In this document: one piece after another, positions 1 through 10,878 of the stretch
Layout: each line of letters opens with the position of its first letter
How positions within the stretch are numbered: position 1 is the stretch's first letter
DNA from: Apricaphanius iberus
Taxonomy: Eukaryota; Chordata; Actinopteri; Cyprinodontiformes; Aphaniidae
Direction of reading: 5' to 3'
Assembly (NCBI GenBank): GCA_028564705.1
Contig: JAPXFQ010001795.1
Span: 186,001 to 250,000, forward strand
DNA: 64,000 bases
Notes under the pieces: generated by a model
What the model was told of the DNA's origin: nothing
Databases searched by the model: none
The model's input: only the letters and a program-made list of their open reading frames with translations
Position numbers and translations under genes: made by a program

Positions 1-900
1 CAGAAATGTGTCTGATGCTTTTAAATTTAAACGCAAGTTTGAGTTTTAGGTTTTGTAAGCAAGAAAATCATAAAAGTTTTACATAAAACAAATTAATACA
101 TTTTCTTAAAGGGAATGTTCAGTTTTTATAGAATTGTTTGTTTTTTTTTGGGGGGGGGGCACATAGTTTGCAAACAAATGACAAAAACTTACATTATAAA
201 CAGAATATTCCTTATGGTTTTAGTGTCATTCTTTGCATAAATGATATCAGGGTGTGGCATGAAAACATGCAGAAAAACATCTGAAGATATTTGATTTTAA
301 GAAATTGCTGAATCCTTTAGCAGATTGGATCAAAGTTCACCAAGAATCAGAGATTTAATTTAATCAAATTTATAGCTTTTTATAGGTATAAGAGTACAGT
401 AATGAGGGCTGATTATACTGTGTAACATATGCAGGGCAGGTTTACTTCAATAACCCCCTTCATTCACGATGCAGATTAAAAAGAATAATTTAGAACTAAT
501 CTAAGGCAAACAGTTCAATGGGAAGATCTAAGAGGTGTGAATACTTTTCAAAGTAACTGTACAGATACTTAAAAAATATCAGAAAACTCTGAAACAGTTG
601 ATTAAATTAAAGCTTCAGATGAGGTAAATTCATGTTTACAGATATGAGACTAATTATAATTATAATCTGAATAAATGGGTAGAGATAACCGATGCAGATC
701 TGCTCTGACCTGGTTTTAAAGCTGCTTTTATTGAAGGAAATGTTTGATTTGTTTGGACCCCCTCCACAGTCTCAGTGATATCTGCTGCATGAGCTGAAAC
801 TGACCCTGGTTCAGCCTCCCTGGACCAGCAGGCCTGCAGTCCATCCACCTCCATCTGAAAGCTGGAGAGGTTGTCCTGCTGCAGCCATGGCAACCAGAGC
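1..900. other. AT-rich intergenic stretch, no gene seen
   Basis: Apart from a G-run at about 150-160 and a stretch near 520-560 that vaguely resembles a Tc1-type terminus, nothing recognisable is present. A minus-strand open frame at 660-902 has no family features and is not called as a gene. Confidence 0.4.
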
Positions 901-1480
901 AACTAAAGGGCTTTAATCCACGAAACATACAGAGAAGATCTATGTCGCCCCGCCACTAGAATCTGACCGAGTTCAGCGTGTTCCAGATGATGATTACCTG
1001 CTGCGCCCTCCTCCCATGGCGGAGCACAGGAGCGACTCCTGGGTGGAGGATCAGCCGTCCAGACGGAGCATCTGAGCGGCCAGACTCTGCTGCTTCCAGC
1101 GTCGGCCTGGATGAAGATGCCCAGCAGATGTTGAGCTTCGGAGAATTCCCGCTGGGAATCCAGGCGATCAGCCTGCTTAGCGCGGCTGCATGACCAGGAA
1201 AACCGCAGAGGAAGCCTCCTACACGGATGAAGATGTGAGAGCCAGCCACCAACAGCCTCCCTCCTCCGGTTCGGTTCCGGTTCGGTTTTACACAGCGACC
1301 CGGCCGGGTTCGCTCGGCCGAGTTCCTCGCCGTCTTTAATCCTCCAGATGTTCTCCGGAGTACAAGCTGCAGGATCAGAGTGTTAGCAGCTCCTGCTGTT
1401 CACAGCCGACTCTTCCACAACTCCTCTCTCTGAGGCGGGGGTCGACCGGGGGCTACAGAGCGGGGCCAGCCGCCGAAGCT
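900..1480 (-). promoter_or_regulatory. CpG-rich block, possible promoter and first exon of a minus-strand gene
   Basis: This block is much richer in G, C and CpG than its surroundings, as at vertebrate promoters. On the minus strand an ATG in good context at 1015-1017 opens a short frame reading MGGGRSR and meets a donor-like GCAG/GTAATC at about 997. That would be a first coding exon with a glycine at position 2. I could not find a matching second exon between 1 and 950, so the gene is unidentified and would continue outside the window. The block could instead be a bare CpG island. The strand is inferred only from this start and donor. Confidence 0.3.
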
Positions 1481-1535
1481 TCCTGCTTGCTCTGTCAAAA
1501 TAAAAGCCCACCCAACACTACAGCATCGACTAAAC

Positions 1536-1910
1536 TAGGAATGCAACGACACCCCTTTTTTCAAACCAATACAATACCAATTCTTGGGTCTGAGTACTTT
1601 CCAATACGGAGTACGAATGCCGATACTTCTACCATAAAAAAAATAACAACAATGCAATGAATTGGAAGACAGGTTTTATTTTCTTCTCTGTTTGTTACAA
1701 CAAATGGTGTTGGATTAGGCAAAGAATAAAATATTAATAAAAAAGAACACAAAACAAACATTTCAAGTAAGATATAAAAACATTCTGTGAAATTATTGCA
1801 GAGTTTTTCCACATTTTAAGTATTGGTTCATGGTATTGGTTACCTAATCGATACGAGTACATTAGAACAGTATTGGCACCGATACCAGAATCTGCATCGG
1901 TGCATCCCTA
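1536..1910. mobile_element. hAT-type MITE with 7/8-bp target duplication
   Basis: The element runs from TAGGAATGCAACGA to a terminus ending TGCATCCCTA, which are inverted hAT-like ends. It is flanked by GACTAAAC (1528-1535) and GCCTAAAC (1911-1918), an 8-bp duplication with one mismatch. At 375 bp it is non-autonomous and contains no transposase frame. Partial relatives lie at about 2005-2110 and 2815-3598. Confidence 0.75.
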
Positions 1911-1999
1911 GCCTAAACCAAACGCAATACACAAGCACACATTAACTAACAATGGAAGACAATTAATGGCAGATAATTAAAACCAACTCATTGCATTTT

Positions 2000-2112
2000 T
2001 TCGCGTGGTAGAAGTATCTGCATTGGTACTTGGTATCGGCAAGCCCTCAGATCCAAGTATCGGTACTGTATCAGTTTGGAAAAAAAAGAAGTATCGTTGC
2101 ATCCCTTGCAGG
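2000..2112. repeat. Partial inverted copy of the 1536-1910 hAT family
   Basis: This stretch, ending in GTTGCATCCCTT, is the reverse complement of the left third of the element at 1536-1910. It keeps the GGTAC/GGTATCGG and GATCCAAGTATCGG-type segments. Only one terminus is present and no target duplication can be assigned. Confidence 0.6.
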
Positions 2113-2814
2113 ATGTTTTGCTTTTTATATTTTTACTTTGAGACAGGCCTTGTGTACACCATGAACAGAAAAGTTAACAGCTTTTCTGGAACCAAGTGAA
2201 CTGTTTATGATGTAGTCCTGCAAGCAGATTGGTATGTGCGATTCTAACTGCTTTTCTTGTCTTACTCTGAAAGATTAGTGGTACTTCCGGAGGCAGCTGC
2301 ATACTCTCAGTGACTAGCTTGACGGTTTTTTGTGTTCAGTCATAACTGACACCCCCAGAAGCCAGTGCCATGAGCTAAAGCTGACTGCTAACGTGGTGGA
2401 CCCGATGTTTGAGCGTCGCATCTGTCCAATAGGAGGGACAGATGGCAGTATTATGGGAGGGGCCTGTGTCTGAGGAAAGACTCGTTTTGGGCATGATGAC
2501 GATGATGATGATGCATGCTTTTGATGGGTGGAAAATGCAACAGGAGTCAGTTAAATCAAGCAAGGAACCTGAACATACAGGTACATCTAAAAATAAGAAT
2601 ATCAGAAAAAAGTTTTCACTAGTTCACAAAGTAAAAGTGATGTTCTATAGATTTATTACACATAGTGAAGTATTTCAAGCCTTTATTTCTTGTCATTTTG
2701 ATTATTATTGCTTACAGATAACGGAAACCTAGACTTAATTGTTTTACAAATTAAAATAGGACACAAGATTAATAATTTTAATCAAAAAGGTAATCTTTTA
2801 AAAAATATGTTTAT

Positions 2815-3598
2815 TAGGGATGCAACCATAACACTTCTTTCAAAGCGATGCGATATTGACACTTGGATCTGAGTACTTGCTGATACCAGGTACCAATGTC
2901 AACACTTCTACCACAAAAAAGTATGAATTGGAAGACAGGTTTTATTTTCTTCTCTGCTTGTTACAACAAATTATGGTGTTGGACGTAGAGCATCGATTCA
3001 GATGATGCTCCCAGTGACCGAACATCTTTTTCCTGTGATCAACTTTTTACTTTCATTAATATATAAAGTACTCTTACATCAGTTCTTTCTGCGTCTCTTC
3101 TCTGTCTTCCTAAAACCCCAGACGGTCGTGGCAGAGTGCGGCTCGTACTGAGCCAGGTTCTGGTTCTGTTGGGGGTTTCTTCCTGTTAAAGGGGAGATTT
3201 TCCTTTCCACTATCGCCACATGCTTGCTCAGTATGAAGGATTACTGATGGATTGCTGTGGTTGGGAGTCTGCATGTTCCAGGCACAACCTCACATGGATG
3301 ACTCAACACAACGCAATAATTGTATTGAAATGACTTTTCATGTAAAGTGCCTTGAGATGACATCTGTTGTGAATTGGCATTATATAAATAAACTGAATTG
3401 AATTAGGTAAAAAAATGTATTATGAAAAATGACCACAAAATAAGAATTTCAAGTGAATTTTTTTTTTTTTCTGTAAAATTATTGCAGCGTTTCCACATTT
3501 TAAGGGTTCATGGTACTAGTTAACCTAAACAAGTATGAGTACACTGTAACAGTATTGACCTGATGCCCAATATCAGTATCAGAATTGGTGCATCCCTA
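2815..3598. mobile_element. hAT-type element with nested LINE 3' end
   Basis: The outer ends TAGGGATGCAACCA and GGTGCATCCCTA match the family at 1536-1910. Flanks ATGTTTAT (2807-2814) and ATATTTAT (3599-3606) form a 7/8 target duplication. The two halves align with the 375-bp relative, but the middle is interrupted by about 430 bp of unrelated LINE 3' sequence (about 2985-3410). The LINE therefore inserted after the hAT element. Confidence 0.7.
2985..3410 (+). mobile_element. L2/Maui-type LINE 3' end, nested in a hAT element
   Basis: This carries the fish LINE 3' UTR signature: a TTCTTCCTGTTAAAGGGGAG segment, then AAAGTGCCTTGAGATGA, then a GCATTATATAAATAAA segment and a GAATTGAATT simple tail. 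The same signature recurs at about 3655-3796 and 59900-60262. No coding part remains here. Confidence 0.75.
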
Positions 3599-3639
3599 AT
3601 ATTTATTTCTTGTTGATGCCGTCTCCAGCTTTACTCCAC

Positions 3640-3797
3640 TCCTTGTGAAGCTCCCCCAAATTCTTAAATGGAACACAATCTGCTGGGATTCCTCACATAG
3701 AAAACTTAACTGATTGGAATGTTTGTATAATCGTATTGAGATGACTTTTGTTTTGAACTGGCGCTATATAAATAAAAGTGAATTGAATTGAATTAGC
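3640..3797 (+). mobile_element. L2/Maui-type LINE 3' end fragment
   Basis: A short copy of the same 3' UTR as at 2985-3410 and 59900-60262. It keeps the TGCTGGGATTCCT and GCGCTATATAAATAAAAGTG segments and the GAATTGAATTGAATT tail. It is 5'-truncated, as is usual for LINE copies. Confidence 0.7.
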
Positions 3798-3799
3798 AT

Positions 3800-5099
3800 G
3801 ACAACCAACTCAAACCTGCAGTTATTCTTGTTGCTGGTGCACTTTTTTCCTTCCACTCAACATTCTATAGATATGTTTAGAAATTATTATATGCGAGATA
3901 AAACTGTCATTATCGCAAGAAATTCAAATCAATTCAGTTCAAAAACAGTTTATCCCAAGGGGAATTTAATTGTAACTAACCTCAAAAAGCCTGTGACGTT
4001 GGAGTTGGGGATGCGATCCCTACCCATCATGATTGGTGTGAAATATTTATACGACTTTCACTTTTTGAAATGAGTTATGTACTTTTATTTCTGATGCCTG
4101 TGTATTTCATGTTCAGTTTCATGTTCTCAAACATCTGTAGGTAAAAACCCCAGGAGATGCAGACTATGGAACATCACCTGCAGACCAACTTTACTTGTAC
4201 TCGGGACACATTTTGGGTGACAAAAGATACAAAAAAAGAGCCTAATTTGAAAAACAAAAAGACATGGATACACACGAGAATGAAAGGCGACATCACTAAG
4301 AGACAAATATGATTTATTCGCAAAACATGTGCGTATTTGCAGCGATCCAATTCCACAGCTTCGTTCTTATTCCTAATACCCCCCATGCTTTTTAATAACT
4401 CCGTATTCCATATTATCTGAAGGACACCAAGTATTCACAGCAGTGTGCTGTCTGCACTAAAGTTTGGGTTTTCGAGCAACCTGGACGTGTTTAGATGGAA
4501 TTTAATGGTGAACGTTTCAGACCATGGAACTCCTCAACTTAATGATAAACTTGATGTTTTTCTTTCCAATCGATGGAAGAAAAATAAAAGCTATTTTGTT
4601 ATTCATACGTCCACATCTTAACTAAAAAAAAAAGAAAAAACATGGCCGCACCACAACGGACATGTAACTTCTTGTTGTTGCAGCTATGCTTTGCGCCACA
4701 TGGGGGCGCACTGATCATCCGCCAGGAGAAGAGGCAGGCCGGCGGTCTGCTGTTGAACTTCCAGACATTAAGTTGTATTTTTGAGCCTAACATTTTAAAT
4801 ACTGGAGGTTTTCTGTGTATAAAGTGTTCCTGTATTGAGCCTGAACATCCAGCCAATCACTGAACACTCAAACAGTCTCCACCAATCACTGTAAAGATCC
4901 ATTTGTTTCTCTGTTAGGGGTCTTGTAATATGAGTTCTCTAGAATGGATCGCTGTTCTTTAATGTCTGTAGTTCCTCCTGGAATCATCCCAAAATGTCCC
5001 ATAATTCCATCTAAGCATCACTGATCTTATGATAAACTACTTCCTCTCTCACTCAAACCCTGTGGAACAGAAATAAATGAGGTAATGGTTTCTCCAGTC
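3800..5099. other. Intergenic stretch downstream of NDUFAF4, including its probable 3' UTR
   Basis: There is no convincing gene. An ATTAAA-type poly(A) signal on the minus strand (TTTAAT on plus at 4958-4963) lies about 140 bp past the NDUFAF4 stop and is a candidate cleavage signal. The open frames at 4599-4863 overlap on both strands and have no family features. Confidence 0.4.
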
Positions 5100-5405
5100 C
5101 TAGGAAGCCTTTATCTGCTTGGCAGTTCTAGACTTTGGAGGGATGATCTCCACTTTGAAAGGGATGAAGAATTCGAGCAGCGTTTTGGTGTCCTGTAGGT
5201 CCAGGAAATATTCCTGAGCAATCTTTTCAGCCGTCCATGTCCGAGGTTGGTGCTGGTGACTGCCCAGGGCCTTGAGAGCCTCGGCGATGGTCAGTTTCCC
5301 TTTGGGAACGTCTGGGAAGTCTGGCAGGCCAAACGTGCTTCCTGGGAAGCTGACTTTGATGGGCCTCCGAGCCGCTTCTTTACCTACAGCCACATTCTCC
5401 GAGGT
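5100..5405 (-). CDS. ndufaf4: NDUFAF4 coding exon 3
   Basis: Begins after acceptor CTCTCCACAG in phase 0 and encodes residues 77-177, ending at TAG (5102-5100). It carries the conserved TWTAEKI and VEIIPP segments of the family C-terminus. Confidence 0.94.
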   Translation of the reverse strand, partial: TSENVAVGKEAARRPIKVSFPGSTFGLPDFPDVPKGKLTIAEALKALGSHQHQPRTWTAEKIAQEYFLDLQDTKTLLEFFIPFKVEIIPPKSRTAKQIKAS

Positions 5406-6957
5406 CTGTGGAGAGAACACGGGAGAAGGTTGGTAAAAGGTTGGGAAGAGATCCACAGGAACGCTGAAGCCAAGTATAGCAGCAGGACTAGAGTGTTTCA
5501 TGGGGAGCAGGGCCAAAGCCTGTGGTGCATTCACTGCACCGCCTTGTTCACTTCACTGGTCAGAAAAACAAGAGGAGAAATCTACGGACCCTGATTGTTT
5601 TGGGTTGGTAACTCAACTTCAATGTTTAATAATTGCTTTTAGTTATGAACCAACTTAATGTGGAGCATTATTTAGACTTAGAACTGAAGAATCTGACATA
5701 ATCTGAAAAGTGTGGTGTGCTTTAGGATTTAGGCCAGATGATTGGAATCTATGTCAAACTTTCTGTTTGTTTCGCGCGTATTTCATGGCAGATCTGAACC
5801 TGCTCTGCACAGCCACAGAACAACAAAACCTGTGCCACTTTCTTTAAAAAACATCTCCAGCTCAGTCAGGCTGGTTTTATCTACAAGTCATTTCTCACAG
5901 ATTCTTGTCTAGACTTTGACTAGGACATTTCAACCAGCGTCAGATTTGATCTAAACCATGCTGTTGTAGCTCTGAGTAGTTTAGGAGGGTTCTCCTGCTG
6001 GAAGATAAAACTCTGACCCAGTCTCAAACCTTCTGCTGTCTCACGCAGGTTTTTCTTGCAGATTTATGTCCATCTCCACCCATATTTCCATCAGCTCCGA
6101 GCATCATCATCCAAATATGTTGATGCTGCCACAGCCATGTTTCAGAGTGGATCACAGCTTCCTGACACATGTAGGCCAACATGTCTGCCATGTCCCCTGC
6201 ATGGCTAACTGCAGGCACGACTTCTTATGGCATCCTTTAGATGACCAGCAGTTGTCCCAGCAGATAGCTCCACTGGAGCTGTGATTCTCTGCAGCTCCTC
6301 CAGTGTTACCTCCTGGTTGCTTACTTGAATAATAGCTGGCCTGTCCCTTTAAATGTTTAAAGGCCTTCAGAGAACAGCTGTATTTTAAATTACACACAGG
6401 GAGACTCCATCTACTAATCATGTGACCTCTGACGGCTAATTGTTACACTGGATTCTATTCAGGGGCATCCAAGTAAAGGGGGCTGCATTCATGTACATAT
6501 GTTTAAAGAAAACGGTGAAAACCATAGGGGTTTCTGGTAATTAAACTATTCTGCATTACTTTGTGTTGCTCTATCAAACACGTATGACTAAACTGATCTG
6601 CTGCTACACACAGGGACAGGCAGGACTCAGTCTGACCTCTGGAGCTGCTGTTGGATCTGTGGACTCCACATACACAGACCTGAGATGTTCCAACAACGAC
6701 TCGTTCCTCTTCTGTACCGACTCCGCCACTAGAACACAAAGAAGCAACGGATTAACACCCAGAACCGAACCGAACCGAGCTTAATGACCCTGGAGGTTAC
6801 ACAAGCCGCTATGCCGCTCACCCTCAGAGCTGGCGGCGGGCGGCGTCGCTTTAGCCGCGTGTCGGGGCGCCGCCTTCGGCTTCTCTTTGGAGATCTCTCG
6901 CAGCGCGCGGTTCTCCACGTTAAAGTTTCGGAACACTCGCACCAGCCGGGCACCCAT
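5100..6957 (-). CDS. ndufaf4: NADH dehydrogenase (complex I) assembly factor 4, three exons
   Basis: Exons are 6822-6957, 6637-6728 and 5100-5405 (stop included), joining in phase to 177 residues, close to the human protein (about 175). The N-terminus, MGARLVRVFRNFNVENRALR, carries the family's RNFNxENRAxREISKxKP block and a glycine at position 2. The middle exon gives SVYVESTDP, matching the family's DVYVxSxDP. The last exon gives PKGKLTIAEALKAL, TWTAEKIAQEY and VEIIPP. The family (C6orf66/UPF0240) is a mitochondrial factor for early complex I assembly; that role is established knowledge, not seen in sequence. Introns use GT-AG: donors at 6821-6820 and 6636-6635, acceptors at 6730-6729 and 5407-5406. 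Intron 2 holds a decayed Tc1 copy. The gene lies head away from DSE, with no sign of co-regulation. Confidence 0.95.
5830..6600 (-). mobile_element. Decayed Tc1-like element in NDUFAF4 intron 2
   Basis: The plus strand reads as the reverse complement of a Tc1-like transposase gene. It has GACTTTGACTAGGACATT, TCTAAACCATGCTGTTG, CTGCTGGAAGATAAA and GCCACAGCCATGTTTC, the usual order of DDE-region segments. It is followed by a terminal part with TTACACTGGATTCTATTCAG. Many stops and indels show it is inactive. Confidence 0.65.
6637..6728 (-). CDS. ndufaf4: NDUFAF4 coding exon 2 (92 bp)
   Basis: This short exon lies between acceptor TGTTCTAG and donor CCAGAG/GTCAGA. It completes codon 46 (Val) and encodes residues 47-76, including SLLEHLRSVYVESTDP. 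It fits exon 1 (phase 1) and exon 3 (phase 0) exactly. The donor is a non-consensus GTCAGA. Confidence 0.88.
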
Positions 6958-7090
6958 GCTGGTCATGTCCCGAAAGCCCGCTGTCAGTGTCAATAAAGTT
7001 CCTTCAAACGTCCAACGGCAAGCCAGAAGGTTATTTTCATAAGAAAGAGCGAAGGGAGAAACTAGCAGCGACACCGCGCGTTTGGAGGAC
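6780..7090 (-). promoter_or_regulatory. ndufaf4: GC-rich NDUFAF4 promoter and 5' UTR region
   Basis: CpG-rich sequence spans exon 1 and the roughly 120 bp upstream of its ATG, as at TATA-less housekeeping promoters. The transcription start cannot be fixed from sequence. Confidence 0.5.
6822..6957 (-). CDS. ndufaf4: NDUFAF4 coding exon 1
   Basis: Starts at the ATG on 6957-6955 and encodes residues 1-45 plus one base. The donor is GAGG/GTGAGC. The upstream in-frame ATG at about 7074 is not used in the family, so the MGAR start is preferred. Confidence 0.93.
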
Positions 7091-7214
7091 TGTAATGCTG
7101 GTTATGGAACCATAAGCCCGAAAACACAAAATACCATTTCTGACTGTTAAATATCTAGAAGAACATTTCTAGGATTAAAGAACTAATGTATCGTATCTTG
7201 AAAAACTCATCTAT

Positions 7215-7660
7215 TCGTTTATTTTTTGTCAGACTGATTACTGCAGCAGCGTCCTCACAGCTCTGCCTAAAAAGTCACTTAGACAGCTGCAGCGGATCCA
7301 GAACACTGCTGGCGTCCTCACTAGAACCAGGAAAGTAAAACACGTCACCCCGGTTCTGCACTGGCTCATTGTAGCTCAGAGAATAGACTTTAAAATGCTC
7401 CTACTAGTTTGTTATCATTGAATGGCTTAGTGCCAAAATATGTTGAAGACCTGCTGTCATCATAGCAACCCCCCAGACCACTCAGGTCCTCCAACTCTAG
7501 TCTACTAATCATCCCTAAACTCAGAAGCACACACTGGAGAAGCAGCTTACAGGTTCTATGCTCCCCTTATCTGATACAAACTTCCTGAAGACTGCAAAGC
7601 TGCTGAAACACTGAGCTGATAGATGGAAGAGACTATTTAACATTTGAAAAATAATTTCTT
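7215..7660 (+). mobile_element. LINE reverse transcriptase C-terminal fragment (L2/Rex1-like), degenerate
   Basis: Plus-strand translation gives DYCSSVLTALPKKSLRQLQ and IQNTAGVLTRTRKVKHVTPV, then HWLIVAQRIDFKMLLLV. These are hallmark segments following the RT domain of fish L2/Rex1-type LINEs. Several in-frame stops follow, so the copy is dead. Confidence 0.75.
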
Positions 7661-7789
7661 AAACTCTAGACTCACAAACATTTGTTTCTGTTATAGAATC
7701 TTCAAACTGTTTAAAGTCATAGCTGTCATGGTCTTCTCCATCACATCTCCCTCCAAACATATCTAAGCCTCTGAACTCACTTTAGTTCA

Positions 7790-8920
7790 CAACAAACTGA
7801 CAGCAAACTGTCCGGGTGAAACTGGGTAAGTTCACATCCAGCTCCCGTTCCCTCAGCATCGGCGCCCCCCAGGGATGTGTTCTCTCCCCACTGCTCTTCT
7901 CCCTTTACACCACTGACTGCACGTCGAGGGACCCTTCTGTGAAACTCCTGAAGTTTGCAGATGACACCACCGTCATTGGACTCATCCGCGACGGCGACGA
8001 GTCTGTGTACAGAAAGGAAGTGGAACAGCTGGTTCTCTGGTGCAGTCAGAACCACCTGGAGCTAAACCCGCTCAAAACTGTGGAGATGACAGTGGACTTC
8101 AGGAAGAGACCACCATCAACATCTCCTCTCATGATCCTCAACAAGCCAGTCCCCACAGTGGAGTCTTTCAGGTTCCTAGGATCCACCATCACACGGGACC
8201 TGAAGTGGACCTCACACATCAACATAATAAGGAAAAAGGCCCAGCAAAGGCTGTACTTTCTGCGTCAGCTCAGGAAGTTCAACCTGCCCCAGGAGCTGCT
8301 GATCATCTTCTACACAGCAATAGTCCAGTCTGTCCTGACCTCATCCATCTCTGTCTGGTTCGGATCCGTCACCAGGCAAGACAAGGACAGACTGCAGAGA
8401 ACAGTCAGGACTGCAGAGAGGATCATAGGAACCGATCTTCCCTCCATTCAGGACCTATTCCGGGCCAGGGTCAGGAAGCGGGCCAGGAAAATCACCTCTG
8501 ACCCCTCACACCCTGGCCACAATCTGTTTAGGCTCCTCCCCTCAGGTCGGCGTTACAGAGCGTTGTACGCCAAAACCACCCGACACAAAAACAGTTTTTT
8601 CCCCCAGGCTGTCGCTCTGACGAACTCTGTCTAGTCACAGTGTGTGAGTGCACTCACATAACAATAAACTATAACTCTGCACTTCTGTACATACTCACTG
8701 TAAAATAACCCCGGCTTGGTGTATATATTATCCTTTATTATTTACGATCTGATATTTATTTGTATTTTTACTTATTTTTGTTCTTATTTTTCTTTTTTTT
8801 CTTTTTTTATTTCACTTATTCAAGTTCTGTACTGGAGGAAAAAGTTTGCCGGAGTCAAATTCCTTGTATGTGACATACTTGGCCAATAAACTGATTCTGA
8901 TTCTGATTCTGAACTGTAAT
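7790..8920 (+). mobile_element. 5'-truncated non-LTR retrotransposon with open RT frame and 3' tail
   Basis: An open frame (7816-8634, 272 codons) starts inside the reverse transcriptase. It holds GAPQGCVLSPLLFSLYT (RT motif B region) and KFADDTTVIGL (the catalytic ADD motif), then the conserved downstream segments WCSQNHLELNPLKTVEM, FRFLGSTI and HPGHNLFRLLPSGRRYRA. It ends at TAG and is followed by a 3' UTR whose tail is CTGATT repeats at about 8891-8915. This is typical of fish CR1/Rex1-like LINEs; I cannot fix the exact family. The endonuclease and N-terminal RT are missing. The unbroken frame implies a fairly recent insertion. Confidence 0.85.
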
Positions 8921-9094
8921 GGTCTTTCTTTATACAGGACCATTTGAACCTGTTATACTTAGAAGCGTCCAGTAGGTGGTAGCATTGAATCTTTGTATTG
9001 ACGCCATTTTAAAACAACATCAGTGCAAGCTGATGCAGAGCAGAGCTGGAGGCCCTTCCTGTGATCTTTGTTGTTTCGGACTAGAATATCTGGA

Positions 9095-9370
9095 CAGCTA
9101 AATGGACTGGAGACTCAACAGTGAAGCCGTCTACCAGAAGGGACAGAGCAGACGACTTTTGGAGGAAGCTTAGGTCCTTTAAGGTTTGCAGCAAGATGCT
9201 GCAGATCTTCATCAAGTTTGTTGTGGAGAGTGTTATCTCTTCAACCATCACCTGTTGGGGTAGCAGCATCAGAGCCAGGGAAATATGACGGCTCCATAAC
9301 CTGATGAAGAAGGCTGGTTCTGTTCCGGGGACGACTGGGGGACCCAATCCCAACCAAATCATTTAAGGAT
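9095..9370 (+). mobile_element. LINE RT C-terminal fragment, decayed
   Basis: The plus-strand frame reads FWRKLRSFKVCSKMLQIF and FVVESVISSTITCWGSS, the segment downstream of the RT domain in fish Rex1/CR1-like LINEs. It is interrupted by TGA soon after RAREI. Confidence 0.7.
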
Positions 9371-9830
9371 GTGTGATCCCTTTGATTACTGCCCCCAGTT
9401 TAGATATGATGAATCTATCATTAGTAAATGGATACGTACCACAGATATGTACTGTTGCTGTAATTAAACCTTTAATTATGAAACCCCCTCTTGATCAAAA
9501 TGAGTACAGAATACAGATCCATATCTAATTTTCCCATCTTATCTAAAATTCTTGAGAAAATAGTTGCTGATCAAGTATTTGAGCATCTAAACAGCAACTG
9601 AAACAGAACTGGTGAAAGTTACTGATGATATTCTAATGGCCTCAGATAATAGATTTTTGACTGTTCTGGTCTTGTTGGACCTCAGTGCTGCTTTTGACAC
9701 AGTCGATCATAATATCCTCTTAGAAAGGCTCAAGCATGTAGGGATCAAGGGAACAGCACTATGCTGCTTTAAATCATATCTGTCCAACAGATTCCAGTTT
9801 GTTCATGTCAATGATAAATCTTCTTCATAA
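9370..9830 (+). mobile_element. L2/Maui-type LINE RT fragment
   Basis: The plus strand encodes VLLDLSAAFDTVDHNILLER and then CCFKSYLSNRFQFVHVN, the RT motif A region of L2-type LINEs. It is preceded by a decayed VAVIKPLIMKPPLD segment. Several stops separate the parts, so the copy is not functional. Confidence 0.8.
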
Positions 9831-10568
9831 AAAATGCTTTAACTGGAAATGTTTCTGTTCCATAAATGTCCTGGAAACTGTTATTGTTACGTTCCACTGA
9901 CGCTGAGACCTCTGTTCACTTTTGTGGTCAGCTGGAACATGATGACAGACACAAAAAATAACATGTTGTGTTGTCTGTGTTTGCTGACTTCTTACTGACT
10001 GGCTTTCCGAAATCTGTCTGCACATAATAAAAGGATGATTTATTTCAGTAATTGAATTCAACAAGAGAACATATATGACCTACTCATAAAGTGATTTATT
10101 TCAAGTAATTCAGATAAAGAGAACCTAAAATTGAACTGATCTAAAAGTGTGAATAATAGAGAAATAAAAAGTACTTTTACTACACATCTGTTGTGTTAAG
10201 GTCTACATAACCACATAAGAGAATGCTGAGTTAAAAGTTATCAAGCATTCAGTGACACTTTCCACAAGTAGGGTAAGATAGAAAAGGATAATGCTGAATG
10301 CATTCAAGTAGTTAGGTGGAAGGAAAAAATGTGGTTGAAAGGTGCTGTAGCAATAGAAATAACTGCAGCCTTAAGAGGGTTGTCATATCCAAGACATGAC
10401 CCACAATTCCTTGTGCTAAGGCACTTCTGATCCAGAAACGGAGTCAGAAGCATCTGATGTGGGCTTAGGAGAGAAAATGTTTGACTATTTTCCAATGACC
10501 CAAGTCCTGACGGTAATATTAGCATTTATAGAATTTAAGGTCTCATATTCTGGAGGCGGATTGGAAAG

Positions 10569-10865
10569 GTGGAGAGTCTAGGATGGCGCTTAGGTCCAGT
10601 TTGGGGAGCTGTGCCGTATAATAATGTTGGTTCACTGTCTTTTACCAAACTTCCTTACCACCTTCCTGTTGTTTCAGCTAACAGCTCAGTTGTTGAGGCC
10701 GTGTTTCCTGTCAGGCTCTGTTTTAACAATGCAAAGCACAGCGTTTCTCCATCTACTCAGTCTGAAAACTCCATTGAATATACACCTGTTAAAATAGCTC
10801 CGACTGGATCAGCACTTGCTTATTCTATTCCCTTGAAGTTTCGAGATGATAATATAAAAGGTTAA
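10569..10865 (+). other. Unrecognised 98-codon open frame, probably repeat-derived
   Basis: The frame starts MESLGWRLGPVWGAV and ends IPLKFRDDNIKG. It has no signal peptide, zinc finger or other motif I can name. It lies between LINE debris and a SINE. It may be part of a LINE ORF1 or 5' region, or it may be chance. Confidence 0.25.
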
Positions 10866-10878
10866 ACATATTTCCATG

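Noticed and set aside
520..560. Tc1-like terminus (GTGTGAATACTTTTCAAAG)
   Set aside because: Too short, and there is no second end or transposase sequence.
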